Shown here piece by piece: positions 10,568 to 22,759 of a stretch of 64,000 nucleotides of DNA; position 1 is the first letter of the stretch; each line of letters begins with the position of its first letter. The notes beneath the pieces were generated by a model. It saw only the letters and a list, made by a program, of their open reading frames with translations, was not told where the DNA came from and ran no database searches. The position numbers and the translations under genes are program-made. The stretch lies in contig JARBJD010000079.1 in the NCBI GenBank assembly GCA_033064195.1, positions 124,001-188,000 of the forward strand, in the 5' to 3' direction. This DNA is from Blattamonas nauphoetae (Eukaryota > Preaxostyla > Oxymonadida).

Positions 10568-10940
10568 AGAATTATCTCATCCTCACCATTTCCTTCAGAT
10601 ATTATCAATCAAAATCACCTTCAAAATGAATAAACATGGTTCAATTTCCAAAATTCATCAACAAAAACAGATCAATCTCAACAAGAACAACAAGAACACT
10701 TTTTTCACTCGAGACTCAGATGATATCACATGCTGAACGAATCGAGGAGTATAACATGATCAACCTTGAAAATAAGAAGAACAAAATACACGTGGAAACA
10801 TTCATTCAGGACCATCTGTTTTCTTGAAACCTCACAAAATGGCTTTGAAATTGACACTGAAATTCCTGACCATTCACAAATGCTAGCTGTCAGTGGAACC
10901 GTCAATGACAATGCAATCATCAAACCATGCAACTTCTTGA

Positions 10941-11843
10941 ATGATAAAGTCTCTTTTCCTGATTTGTCAAACCGCCGTCATTCTTCATGGGTCGAGAAAT
11001 CCTGAGATTGTTAGTATGGGTACTCGAATGGCTGGCGAAATGTTCTTCCTCTTCGCTCTTCTCTCAGCTTCAAATTTTCAAACAGTTAATAAACTGGGTG
11101 ATCCACCCAACAGCATGAATGCTGACAAAATAAACTTCCACACCAACACTGCCACACTCACCATTGATTTTATCGTCACAGGAAAGTCATCCTACACAGT
11201 CAACTTCAGCGTCGAACCAATCTCATACGAACCCCGAGAATGCAACGTGGTGTTCAAAAACAAAGACAGATTGTTCAATCTTAACTTCGAATTCCCAGCA
11301 GGCGAAACAAAGTTCACCAAGTTCATCGAAATCGGTGGCGAGGACGACGACAAGAAACTGTGTCGGGGGATAACGTACACCATCACAGCGAATGACCTCA
11401 CATGCATTCCGGACACGTTCACTCCCGCTGACAACACTGTCGTGACCGGGTTTTCGAAGCTCACGTATTTTGACAAGACCAAGCCCGACGGGACGAGAGA
11501 CAAGGTCAAACTGACGTTCGAGAACGGTCTCATCCCCGCCAGGAAGCCAGCTGACTTAAAGAACAGCGTCACTCTCGAATCAACTGCACCGAAGAAGAAA
11601 GAGCCAAAAGTCTACATTCTGGACGACAGTGACAAATACACATGGACACGCGACACCGGTGTGCTCACTGTTGAGTATTTGTTCAAAGATTGCGACATCA
11701 AGGCCGGGAGTAAAGTCACAGCCGTCCTCTGCGCCTATCTCGACGAGTGTTTCATGCACCAACCGATCGACTATGCAGAAGGTGCGAATGGAGTTGCTTC
11801 GGTGATCGCTGCCGTCTTCGCTGTTCTTGCCCTTGTCTTCTAG
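10941..11843 (+). CDS. Small GPI-anchor-like surface protein with two Ig/IPT-like modules
   Basis: The reading frame of 300 codons offers two plausible starts: 10941 (hydrophobic 'SLFLICQTAVILHG') and 11016 ('MAGEMFFLFALLSA'), each giving a signal peptide. The body holds two beta-rich modules, about residues 60-170 and 170-280, that resemble the modules of the large surface proteins ('ITYTITANDLTC' here, 'TTYTITGITC' in the 15.5-kb gene). The C-terminus is a 20-residue hydrophobic tail, 'GVASVIAAVFAVLALVF', with no charged residues after it and small residues (EGANG) just before, the pattern of a GPI-attachment signal. I infer a cell-surface protein. TAG ends the gene directly after the tail, which supports a standard genetic code. 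Adhesion is a guess. Confidence 0.75.
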   Translation: MIKSLFLICQTAVILHGSRNPEIVSMGTRMAGEMFFLFALLSASNFQTVNKLGDPPNSMNADKINFHTNTATLTIDFIVTGKSSYTVNFSVEPISYEPRECNVVFKNKDRLFNLNFEFPAGETKFTKFIEIGGEDDDKKLCRGITYTITANDLTCIPDTFTPADNTVVTGFSKLTYFDKTKPDGTRDKVKLTFENGLIPARKPADLKNSVTLESTAPKKKEPKVYILDDSDKYTWTRDTGVLTVEYLFKDCDIKAGSKVTAVLCAYLDECFMHQPIDYAEGANGVASVIAAVFAVLALVF

Positions 11844-12060
11844 GAATGGAGGAGAAGAGGGATTGTTCTCTTTCGAAGTTGCGTTGCACTTCAAGATATT
11901 TGAATCTTTCTGATGTCGTTTGTGAAGAGTGGAGAAGTGGGGCAGCGATCCATAGAGTTGGCAACTGATTCTGCTCGCCAGGCGGACCACATTGGAGATA
12001 ATCGATTCGTCTCCATGAAAACGCTTCTCTTTTCATCCCCTCGTGTCATCCCAACACCTC

Positions 12061-14488
12061 CTAAACACGACGACGTCTTTGATAAGGATGTGGACCTTGC
12101 GCAACAAAGATGTTGTGAATCGTCTGATCGTCGGGGCGTTTGGGATTTGCTCCTTTCCACATTTTTTGAAAGATGAACGAGAACAAGTCTTGAGCGAGGT
12201 CACTTCTGTCTTCCATCCCTTCCTCACACAGAGCGTGCACAATCGCTCTCGCTGGCTGGCTGGCAGAGAGAAGGATGGATGCGACGATGGACGGGAGTGG
12301 CTGTTGGGTGACGGATGTTTGGTGGATGCCTCTGAAGGGAGCAGTGGCTGCGCTGATCGAGAAAGGCGTTGGCGTGTTTCGTGTTCGCTCTTCGATCTGC
12401 TGCAGAACAACCAGGATCGAGCGAAGAAGAGAGAGATCGGTTGTAACTGCCAGCGACACCAGCGAGTTGGTGACTGGCGTTGGGTCGAATGACTCAAACT
12501 TCATCAGAAATCGCAACACTTTCAAACACGACTTGACAATCTGCGACGTCACCTCATTCTTCCCCACAACGCATCCCTCCTCCACTCCTTCCCGACGAGG
12601 AGGAGCGATTGCACGAAGAGTGTTGAAGACAAGGTCGCCCAATGCTTGTTTTCGGTTGGTCAACAACGCTTCATCGCGGGGTCGATAGATGCATGATTCG
12701 ACAGTGTCTCCGACGTGTGCCAAAGCAGCTGCTGCCAACGGAAGATTGTCCAGACGACCAGCAAACTCGACAACGCGGCTGAATGCAGCGGGATTCTTGT
12801 CGAGATGGAGGTTGAGATGTGTGGTGGATCGGATCGTGGGAACAGACAAGACGAGAAGGGCTTGTGCGTCGTTCTCTGCTGTCATCAGCTCTTTTGCGAT
12901 ATTGTGTTCACTCATCGAAACAACAGCCAGCTGTGTCACAAGTCTCCATCTCTCCTCGCCCTCTGCTGTTCTGAGATTCTCGATGATTGACCGCTCGAAT
13001 GAAGATTCGAATAGGTCATGAAATTCAACAGAGCGAGTCGCTGGATCGATGTGCGAGTGGAATTCTGTTAAAGTTCTCGTTTCTTTGAGGAGAGTGATGG
13101 GAGTGTTGGAGGAGTTCACGGTCGCCATCTCCACCAGGCATTCCACAACCCGATCCATAGAGCTGTGGATGTTGTTGTCCCTTGATCGATAGAATGTGTT
13201 GAATGACGACATAAACTGAGTTTGTGATTCAACTCCGAGGAAGGGGAAGAGATGGACACAGACAGTGTCTCTCCTCTCCTCGTCTGCTTGACTCAAGTTT
13301 CGGTCCAAAGGAGAGACGCTGAAGGCGAGTTTGACTTCGATGTCTGCCAGCGTTGTCAGTGCAGTGAGTGGAGATGGTCGGCTGCTGTCGTTCCACACAC
13401 TCAGCTGGTGTGACAATCCGCACAGTTCGGGAGAGAAGAAGGGGATGGAGTGGGGGAGTGTTGTTGTCGAGTGAAGGGCGTTCACAAGACAACCAGCGAA
13501 ACGAATCCCAAGCTTTCTCGTGAAGTTCAAGATTTTATGTTCTGAGAGATCAGAGCGAGAGTACAACACAACACAGCAACCTGCTTCGGCACAAATCGAC
13601 TGAGGAGGACCTTTCGGGTGCTCCTCTCCCAACTTCTGAGGATGTCGTGGAGTGAGGACATCGCTGAGAGGGAATGTCGGGGGAGTGGCGAAGAGGAGTG
13701 CCTCGGTGTGTGGCGTGGACAGGCAAAATTGGGTTGAGAAGACAGACACAGCAGCTGTCGACAGGTCGTCGTTGGTGCTCGCCGCTGAAAGAACGAGGAA
13801 GGTGACAAGAGACGATGGGAGTGTGTTGAAGTCTTCACTGAGCTGTGCCGGATCCATCTTCACTTCTGCCATCGTGCGGAGCAGAATAACCCAACTCTGT
13901 GTCACTCTCCCAAAGTCCAGACAGTGCGGTTCAGATGGCTCGTCAGACACCACTCGAACAGTCGAAACTGCTGTCGAGAGAGCGATGTTCAAAATGAAAA
14001 CAGCGTGTGTCTCGATGAGGTGGCGGAAGAAGGCAGGTTTTGTGCTGGCAAGGCGGAAGAAGGAGCTGGCAGGGTCGGTGAACGAGTGAGGGGAGAGGAG
14101 GTCACGGAGAGAGAATGTTGGGTCGATGAGTGGTTCGCTGAGTTTGGTGAAGAGAGGAGAGTAAGACTGGCTGAGTGCGGAGATGAGATTGAGGTGTCGA
14201 TCGTGACGGAAGGGAGTGTTGGAGGATGAAGAGGAGAGATCCATCGTTCTGAGAAACGAGTCGATAATGTCGGGATGGGCTGAGGAAGAGATGGAAAAGA
14301 GTGAGCATGATCAAAAAGGGCATACCAATCAGAAACGTGGCAGTATATTGAAGGCATTGAGAAAGAAGATTCATGGAATTCTTGTCATCATCTCGTATTT
14401 TAGGAGTCTGTTTGGTGAGCATGTCGATGAATGATGCGATCCTCTCCACTGAATCCTGAAGTGATTGAGTAAGCAAAGAAAACTTCAA
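12061..14488 (-). CDS. 793-aa helical-repeat (HEAT-like) protein, two exons
   Basis: Exon 1 is 14488-14326 and exon 2 is 14279-12061, separated by a 46-nt intron with GTATGC at the donor and CCTCAG at the acceptor. The spliced length is 2382 nt, a whole number of codons, and the joint reads 'TATFLIAHPDIIDSFL'. The protein is a long series of amphipathic helices ('SLQDSVERIASFIDML' near the start, 'SQIVKSCLKVLRFLMKF' near residue 660), as in HEAT/ARM solenoids. It ends in a basic tail, 'YQRRRRV'. It is longer than the 330-360-aa family but has a similar helical texture. An alternative reading places an upstream exon in frame with 'FEIFQKIL', overlapping the end of the bromodomain gene, so a fusion of the two cannot be excluded. 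Function unknown. Confidence 0.75.
14280..14325 (-). other. 46-nt spliceosomal intron
   Basis: The donor is GTATGC and the acceptor CTCAG, in phase 1. Removal creates one continuous 793-codon frame across the two blocks, which would otherwise be in different frames. Confidence 0.8.
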
Positions 14489-14546
14489 ACAGGGTATTTT
14501 TGGGAGATTACCAGGATCTTTTGAAAGATTTCAAAAGAAGAATTCG

Positions 14547-15365
14547 TCAAAAAACGTGAATTTTGTTGATGGGAAAGGGCTTCGCAAACGTCGAAAAAGA
14601 GGATCGACCATATGGGTGGTCGTTTTCGAGATATGGGAGAGGGTCACAGAGAAAATTGCGAAAGAGGGAGGAAAGGTCTTCTGAGAGAGCTTGAATTGAG
14701 ACCAAGGGGAAGATTTCTGAGAGTTGGGTGAGTCGATCCAGTTTATGATTGTTGGTTTGATTCGGCTGGATCTGTCTGAAAAGTTCGGTCCTTTCGTCGA
14801 GCGAAAGTGGAACAGGGTCTTCCTCCAATGGTTGAAGGAATGTAGTTGGCGATCGGTAAGGTCCAGTGGATAAGATGCATTTGTCTGATGCGAATACTTC
14901 TTGTTGCGATTTCATAAGTCCATCTTTCCACCATCGAGTCGGCTTCGTTCGATCAAGGAGATCGATCAAGACAATTGGGATTCTTGGTTGCATTCTCAAC
15001 TGTTTAATCAGCCGAGTCTGCATTTTCCGGCAGTGTTGAGAAACAAGGTTCTCGGGAGGGTTGAAGTGAAAGCAATTATCAATGGTGAGAAAGATATCGA
15101 AGAAAGCCTGGTCAATGTCATCTTTGTATGTGTTGGCCTCAATATTCCGCATGACCGTGCCGAAGTCCATCGGGGATTCGATAATTGTCCGATATGTCGG
15201 AAGATTCTGCCTCTCAGGGTCGATTGGCTGGGCGAAGTGGCGTCCTTCCGGAAATTTGATCAGATCACCAAGAATCTCACGCAGACGACTGTCAGATCAT
15301 GGAGAAGGTCCAAAAACAAACGACAATATTCCGTTTTTCATCGACAGTTTCTGGAGAGAACTCAT
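14547..15365 (-). CDS. Bromodomain-NET (BET-like) chromatin protein
   Basis: Exon 1 (15365-15325) and exon 2 (15288-14547) sum to 783 nt, giving 260 aa across a proposed 36-nt intron. Residues about 14-120 are a bromodomain: helix Z 'LREILGDLIKFPEG', the ZA-loop/helix A 'YRTIIESPMDFGTVMRNIE', and the BC region 'NCFHFNPPENLVSQHCRKM'. The acetyl-lysine-contacting asparagine is at 'HFNPP' (the usual form is YNPP). Residues about 165-230 match a NET domain ('PLSLDERTELFRQIQ'). Bromodomain plus NET defines the BET family, which reads acetylated histones in the nucleus, but this one has a single bromodomain and is short. The stop lies 58 bp before the start of the downstream helical-repeat gene on the same strand. 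Confidence 0.85.
15289..15324 (-). other. Proposed 36-nt intron of the bromodomain gene
   Basis: An in-frame TGA precedes the bromodomain, and removing GTCGTT...CTGACAG joins an ATG-started exon in phase. The donor is unusual, so the intron is plausible but unproven. Confidence 0.5.
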
Positions 15366-15545
15366 TTTATCATTGCGGGTAGATCTGCGAGTCACAAATC
15401 AAATCATGTCACACATCGATGGATGAAGATGAAGATGGGATTGTTAATTCAGAAATGGTGATATATCGAAGTGGCCGGGACTTTATGAAGATGTATACGT
15501 ATAATGAGCCGATCAAATCTTCAAGAATTAATTCTTCACCTCAAA

Positions 15546-18500
15546 ATGCGTCCTCATGTCTTTCTTTCTGTCCCGCTCATCGTCTTCCTCTTCGTTTCGC
15601 CGTTTCACGCTGCTGTAATTCCTGAAGGCCATTTATTGAACCTGAAACCACTTCTTGACGATTTAACTGAAGAACGATCCTCAAACAAGGACTAACCAAA
15701 CAAACCAATCCGTCTCCACGGACAATACCATATCTTCGAATATATTCTGAGATCAGTCAACATGTCTATTGTTGGAGCTCGATCAACATCGATCGTTTCG
15801 AGCAGAGCTGAAGACAGTCAGGATATTTCGAACACTGAACCGTCATCGATGCTGTTTGTGACAAACAGCACAGTTGGTCTCTCTTCACTTCGATTGATCT
15901 GCCATGGAGACCACAAGTCTGTTGCGACAATCAGCCAATCATCTTTGTCTGTCTCAAACTGCAAAATTATTCCCGCTTTGAACACAAGTCCGTTTTTGTC
16001 AACGTGGACACCCACAGGTGCCTCGTCGTTGACAATTATCGACACCAAAGTGAACTGCAATCACGCGACATCTCTCCCACTTGTTGGAACGATATCTTCC
16101 AAGCACAAGTCTCTAGCAACCGAATCATCGAAAAGCAGCAATTTTCTCAGCGACACATCTCCAAAAACGGGAGTTATGTCAGTCATTGGAAACGGACTCT
16201 CCTTCGCGAATTCCACGTTGCCTCTCGCAACTGGGCCACTGTTTGATTTTGGGTTCAACACAAACAATACGCAACAATCACTGATCTCAGCATCTGTTTC
16301 TTTGACGACATCAGTGATGACAAACATGACTAGCCCTCGTCGCTTCATTGGCGATACTTTCCGCTTCCCTCTCGCCTCGCAACGACTGATTTCTTTGTCA
16401 ATCTCGGAATGCACGAACCATCTTTATGGTTCTGGATGCTTGGACATGAATTTTGGGAGTGCTCTTTGTTGCCTGAATTCGTCGTTCTCGAAATGCAAAT
16501 CCGACGCTGAACCAACGGAAGGCCCTCCCACCGTGTATCTCCAACACAGGACGACCCATTTTGACCACGCTCGCTTTACGGCGTTCACTCAGTTCGACCC
16601 TTGCACCTTCCGAGACATGCGCGCTGACCGAGGAGGAGCGATCGACTCAAATGAAATCAAAGTGTCCCTCAGCATCACCAAATGTTCCTTCATCCGTTGC
16701 TCTGCCGATCGTGTTGCAGGAAGCATTTTCTTCTATCCCTTCTTCGCAACGAGTGCCCTCACCGTGTCACAGAGCTCTTTTGTTTCGGGAAGCGCCGAGC
16801 AGGGCGGAGCAATGCAGATCTCCAAATGCCAGCTGGCATCAATCGCAGATTCCGTGTTTTATGATCTCAACGCAAAGTTTTTCGGACCAGGATTATTTTA
16901 CATGCAATGCCCAGGTCCAGTCACAGTCTCAAACTGTCTTTTCCAGAAATGCCACCATCAGACAGTCGATGATGGAACAATCAACCTCGAAAAGACTGTG
17001 TTTACGTTCAACTCGCTCCGCTTCAGAAAGAACACTGGAAAATCTGTTGAAACTGCATTCGACGTTTCGTTAAACTCAACACAAGCAACGGCTGATGCAT
17101 CGTCGTTCACAGACTGCGACACTGATAAGAATCCTGTCAAGATTTATGTCCTCGGAGTTCTGGTCACTCCAAACTTGGTTCCCGCACCGAATTCTTTGGC
17201 AGTTACGTCAGTCAGCTGCGATGTGAGCTCAGACAACCGGACAGCAAAAGCAGCGCTGACAGTTGACAAGCCGATCAGCGGAACAGTTCTGGTGCTGGTG
17301 GACAACACGAATGGGTACGAAATGCCGAACGAGGACTCTCCCCCTCCAATCAGCAGAATGATCTCGTTCGTCTTCTCTTCCGATTCAACATCGACAGAAT
17401 GCGAGCTCTCCTTTGGAGAATGGGAACTTCTGCAATACAACGCGAACTATTCGCTCGTTGCTTTTGGATGGAAAGAATCGATCGTCGACACAAACAGTGT
17501 TGTCCTCACAACCCCAAATCCGCCACGAATCATGAAAGCGGTGTGTGAAGGTGGAAATTCCGAGTTTGACGCCTTCTTCTCTCTGGAAGCACGTTCGCTC
17601 GGGTCAGGATCGTACAAAGTGTCAGTGAAAGGGATCCCCGATTTGTGGATGGAAGTTGATTTTGTGCACAACCCATCCGGAGGCAATGTCTTCTCAACTG
17701 AAGTTGGCCTGATACTGCACAGTGAAGATGCCATCTTCGATTTCGAAACGAAATATGAGATCGATGAGGTGATCGAAATGAGCTCTGGGAAGGCTCCCAT
17801 CTTCGATCCTCCTCGCGTCTTCTTCACCACTCCTGCCCGTCCCAAGTTGAAGAGTGTGGGCACGATTTCATTCACAGATTCCAAGCAAGCCACAATCACC
17901 ATCAGACTGGTTGGTGAGCACCTCTTCGCCAACCCGTACACACTGACAGTTTCTGATGGGTCAAGCACGTCGGCAGTGACCGCTGTCTTCGATGCTGATG
18001 GTGTGAATGGGGAAGCCACAGCTGTTCTTTACTCGATGGATGGAAGCAAGACAGTCCAATTGGCATTTGGGACGACATACACAATCACTGGGATCACGTG
18101 TCCAGACAATGCTCAGCCGATCCTCACCCCAAATCTGAAATTCATTGTTCCAACTGAACCAGCACGTGTCGAAAAGGTTGTTTCAACTAAACTGAACAGT
18201 GACCACTCTCAGGTTGAAGTGACGTTCCAAGGTCGAAACCTTCCCTCGACAATCACATCTGTCGCGATCAAAGATGAAGATCCTTCTGTCCTCTTCTCCA
18301 TCACAAAGTTGTCGGACACTTCGTTCTCAGCCCTCTTCAATGTGGCTGAGACACCTTCACTGGATTCGTTGGTTTTCAGTGAGACATATTCAATCGCTTC
18401 TGTGTCAAACGGAGCCAACTTCGCACTGAACGATGATTTCTCTTTCACAATTCCTTCGAATGCTCGACTGACTAAAATCGACACTGCATTCTCGAACGAC

Positions 18501-21137
18501 GTGAACACCGGATTGATTTTTACTCTGAAAGTTGAAGGATCGATTCACAATTCTCAATACAAACTGATTCTGTCCAACACTGAAGTGGAAGTGGAATGCT
18601 CGTTGACAACCCTCACCTGCAGCTCAACGGCTCCGATTCGCATTGGTTGGGCTTCTGGCGTGCAATACTCGACAGAACACATTCACGACCGACGCCAAAC
18701 CGACACAACCCGTGTTTCATGTGGACGAGTCGGGTGATCTGGGTGACTTTTGTGGAGATGATGGAGAGAAATGCAAGACAATGGACGAAGCATGGCGAAT
18801 TGTGAAAGGAATTGGCTTCTCACGACCCACACTCCTCATCATGGACTCTACCACACTGGAGTCGCCGATTGCTGTGACGGAAGGGATGCATGTGATGGTG
18901 ACAAATGGAAGCTCGACAGAACCAAAACTGTACGTTGCCTCGCACGATCTGAGTGGAGGCGAGTTGGGCATGATTGTTGTGGACTCAGCATTTCTCGAAT
19001 TGAGGAATGTGGATGTGCACATCCTGTCTACCTCGCCATCGTTTGTTGTGATTCATGGAATGAACTCCAAGCTCGTGTTTCGTGACGGAGTCTTCGCTGG
19101 TCCCGCCAGTGGACTGACAATGAACGAGGATTCGGATGGAGTTTGCAGCTGGTCGTCGGGAGCTCTCCAACTCATCAACTGCGACACACACATCAGGAAC
19201 ACTCGCTTGTTCAGACTCTCACAAGGAGCAATCAACATGAAGAATGGATTGCTTGACATTCAAACATCGTCGTTCGATTCCAACTCTGCCTCGTCATCCT
19301 CGTTTCCATCGTCTCGTCGCAACATCCACTGCTCGGACGCGGGAGCAGTGACAATTGGAAGTCTGAGTGGCGGAGATGGATTCAACGGACTGCCGCTGTG
19401 GGCATCGATAGGAGACTGTGCAATGAGCGGAAATGCAGCACAACCAAACTCGCCACTGTTCATTCCTCAGCTGGACAAGAAAGAGTCGAAGAGCGTGTTT
19501 AACACAGTCACCCAACAATACACAGTGAACATCGTTGGCTCTCGACTGATTCCGTGTGGGTTGTTCTTGGAAGTGTTTGAATTCGACGCGGAGAACAACA
19601 AAGAGGGAAGCGCAGTCGAGTTCGAAATGAATCACGAATCGTCTGACACTCAGGTCACTCTTGTCATCAAACAAGAAGAAATAGCAACATTGGATCAGAC
19701 CCAGGAACTTCGATGCAGACTGAAATTTGGATTGGATCAGCAAACGACCGACTGGTTCACCTTCTCCGCTGCCCAAATCGACGATCCTGAACCAACGTGG
19801 ATTTCGATCACAGTTGATTCAGGTGGGAGTGACGACACAGGAAAATGTGGGTCATCTGAAAATCCGTGTGGATCAGTGGCTTGGGGATGGAGAGTTGGAC
19901 AGACGAAGCTGGAAGGAGAGGGACTGAGGATTGCTATCAAAAAGGAAGTTGGATTCGGGGAGAGAATGAGGGTTGGGTCGGAACAATTGATGATCCAATC
20001 AGCGAAAGGGAACAAGTCTCGTCTGCTGTGTGACAGATCAGTGTTCGAGAGTGGGGAATCACAAGACCGAAAAGGAGGAATTGTGAGGATTGATGGAGGA
20101 TTGGTGGGGCTTCGCAATTTGGTTCTTTCTTTGGCTTCAGCGTCGAGTGGAGAGGTTGAGGGACAATTCGTTATTTTTGGGAAAGGGCGGTGTGTGGTGG
20201 AGTCAGTGGAGATAGTTGCAGAAGGAAGTGGGAGAGTGGGGATGGGAGTTGGGTGGATGGAAGGGGGAGTGATGGACGTGAATGGAGTTATCCTGGCGAA
20301 TGCTTTGCTGGGAGTGACTTTGTTTGGAGGAGACGACAAGAACGATGGAATTGCCTTCTCTGTTTCTGAACTGAACATTCAGAACACGACCACATCCGAC
20401 TCTCTCATCCACTTCTCCTCTCTCTCGCCCTCATCAGCGTTCTCGCTCTCCCACTCTTCGTTCCTCGCCACAGTTCGCACAATCGACTCAGCACCATCGT
20501 CGTCCTCACCAACCAATGTCAGTTTAATCTCAGTCTGGACTTGCCAAGAATTGCTTTCTGTTGTGGATTGTGTGTTTGAGAAGAGTGGAACGTGCCTCTC
20601 TTCGTCGCCGTCGACCTTGACTGGCAACACACTCCGCATCTCTCTCTCCTCGCGCGTTCCTTCGAAATCGACGGTTGTGGTTTCATCGTGTCTGTTTCTT
20701 GATTGTCTGAGCTTGTCTGGATCAGAAGCGCTGCACATCTCGACAGGAACTTGCTCAGCGGCGATTGTTCTCTCCAACAACTGGTTTGAAAACGTTGTGT
20801 CTGGCGAGGAGTGGCCACTTCGGAAGGGCGGGATTGCTGTTCTTGACTGGACTCGCTCTGCTTCAGTCGCTTCATCGTCCTCCTCATCGTCATCGCATGC
20901 CGTTGGGGTGCTCGTTGAATATGGAACACTCCGTCCAACGCTCATCCGTCGTCGATGTGTTCTCTCGAACAGCCGCTTGGTGATGCAGAAGTCTTGATGA
21001 ATACGCGATTCATGTCTTGCTGGTCGTTGTCTGTCTTTGTCTTCATTTTGTTTGTTTCTATCAATTCACCATTTCTTTCTGAAACACGTTTCCAGAAAAC
21101 TCCTGGATTATTCTTGTCTACCACTCTTCAGAACTGA
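15546..21137 (+). pseudogene. Large surface protein (beta-helix plus five Ig/IPT-like modules), broken frame
   Basis: A signal peptide opens the gene at 15546 ('VFLSVPLIVFLFVSPFHA'). An in-frame TAA at 15693-15695 then separates it from the main frame, which runs to about 18680. A one-base frame change near 18680 leads into a second frame to about 20990, and a further change leads to a possible membrane segment 'WSLSVFVFILFVSI' near 21040. The N-terminal third has beta-helix repeats ('GGAIDSNEIKVSLSITKC'). About 17190-18600 encodes five modules opening with motifs such as 'EPARVEK' and 'ARPKLKS'. A C-terminal beta-helix region starts with the family motif 'FCGDDGEKCKTMDEAW'. It is homologous to the genes at 42-60 kb. 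Three breaks make it a pseudogene unless they are sequence errors; an undetected intron could explain the TAA. Confidence 0.7.
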
Positions 21138-21581
21138 GTAGGATCAACATTGCTTCTTCCGAGCAGTGTGACAAGCATTCTGCTCGATATCCTTCAAAGT
21201 ACCATTGGTTTAACGCAATCATCACAGGACTTTTTTGAGAATAAATTTGTTATGGGATCCGATCAAATCACCTGATTTCGATGCTCGTCAGTTCATCACA
21301 ATCCTCCCTTGTCATCACCCCCACACCCGAACATAGATTGGAAGAGCTAGTTTGTGTTTTGTATCTTTTCGTCACTTCTTTCATGTTGTTCATCCATCGT
21401 GGATCTGTGCAGATTTTTCTTCCTTTGTCCAACATCTCATTCTCGACACCAGTCGCCCACTCGATTAGGTTTGGAATTTCCTCCTTTTTCACTCTTCTTT
21501 TCTCTCTTCTATCACCATAATCTCTCTCTTTTTCTTCAATTTTATGTTTGGAGTTTTCTGCATGGAGGAAGTCTATCATCG
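21138..21581 (+). other. Intergenic / possible 5' exon region
   Basis: The frame of the next gene stays open upstream to about 21354, but that part is pyrimidine-rich and lacks family resemblance. It could hold a 5' untranslated region or an unrecognised first exon. Confidence 0.4.
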
Positions 21582-22640
21582 ATGGATGTGGAAGGAATCT
21601 TGAATTCGGGAATTGTTGAGAGACTTTGCGCTCGAATTGAAAGCGAATCAAGCGAAGTGGATCTTTTCCAGACACTTGTTGTTCTTGACCGATTCTGCTG
21701 CGGCCTGAGTGAAGTGATCGAAACTGAGAAATCGAAGACAACTGACCAAGGTAGTTCAGACGATGCTGATCTGTTCTCCTTCACTCATCGCTGTGAGTTA
21801 ACACTTGTTCGAATCGAGAAAGCAGTTCTGGATTTGGTGAAGCGAGTTAGCGGACAACGAACCGCAGACGAGAAGACTCTCGAAGTTCAAGAAGCAATTC
21901 GGGGAATGATTGCTCGTTATTTTCGATCCTCGATCCCCTCAGCGACAAAGGAGATGGGGGAGATGGAGGAGCTGACGAAAATGAATGTTGAGCTGATTGA
22001 GGAAGGCCGGCAGCGGCGAGAAGAACAGAAGAGAAAAGCAGAAAGGAAGAGAAAGAAAGAAGAAGAAGAAAGAAAGATGAAGACAGAAAGGGCAGCAGCA
22101 ATCGAAGTATTCCATCAAGACAAGTTCACCCTTTCAGGAAATGTGTTCACCAAACGCGTCAGTGATTGGTCGTCGCTCTTCTCTCTCTCCTTCGGACCAG
22201 CCGTCGTTCGCATGACGTTCCTGATCCGCAATTGGGTCAGTTACAACTATTTCGTTGGGCTGATTGCTTCTGACATGGTTGGAAAGGCCGCACAGACGCA
22301 GGGATTCTTCTCTCGTCTCGAAAGAGCAGCGAGCTGGCATCTCTACCCCTCGTACCAATGCGCCTCGCAGAATGGAAAGACGTTTCACAAGGGATCAGCG
22401 TGCAAGGCCGTGGCGGATGGGCAGAGAGTGGTGTTGGAGGCAGATGGACGGGAAGGAAAGCGAACACTGAAACTATCGCAAGATGGAGAGACACAGCCAG
22501 TCTTCTTCACCAACATCCCTGTTCCCTTCCGTTTCGGCATTCAAATCTTCACATCAGGAGCCTCTGTTGAGTTTGTGTCGACAGAAGTGCTTGGAGAGGC
22601 GTCGATGGTTGGAGGGAGTTTGGAAGTGGTGATGGACTAA
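21582..22640 (+). CDS. Coiled-coil protein with C-terminal SPRY-like domain
   Basis: The ATG at 21582 gives 352 aa. Residues 1-140 are helical ('LFQTLVVLDRFCCGLSEV'). Residues about 140-175 form a strongly charged coiled coil, rich in K, E and R. Residues about 180-350 form a beta-rich domain ending 'PVFFTNIPVPFRFGIQIF' and 'GASVEFVSTEVLG', which resembles the last strands of B30.2/SPRY folds. SPRY domains bind protein partners, so an adaptor role is likely, but no partner can be named. TAA ends the gene. The next gene is convergent, 350 bp away. Confidence 0.65.
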   Translation: MDVEGILNSGIVERLCARIESESSEVDLFQTLVVLDRFCCGLSEVIETEKSKTTDQGSSDDADLFSFTHRCELTLVRIEKAVLDLVKRVSGQRTADEKTLEVQEAIRGMIARYFRSSIPSATKEMGEMEELTKMNVELIEEGRQRREEQKRKAERKRKKEEEERKMKTERAAAIEVFHQDKFTLSGNVFTKRVSDWSSLFSLSFGPAVVRMTFLIRNWVSYNYFVGLIASDMVGKAAQTQGFFSRLERAASWHLYPSYQCASQNGKTFHKGSACKAVADGQRVVLEADGREGKRTLKLSQDGETQPVFFTNIPVPFRFGIQIFTSGASVEFVSTEVLGEASMVGGSLEVVMD

Positions 22641-22759
22641 TTGAGGTTCTTCTCTTTTCACACTCGCTTTTCACTGCACTACTTCTGTATTTCATACACT
22701 TTTCACAAACAATAACCAGAGAAATGATGAACCGTGTCGTTCTTCAGAAACCAGTCATT

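Noticed and set aside
15693-15695. TAA/TAG read as glutamine, as known from the oxymonad Streblomastix
   Set aside because: TAA and TAG end several genes exactly at family-conserved or structurally sensible ends (SPFH gene, HEAT genes, after the GPI tail). The standard code explains the window.
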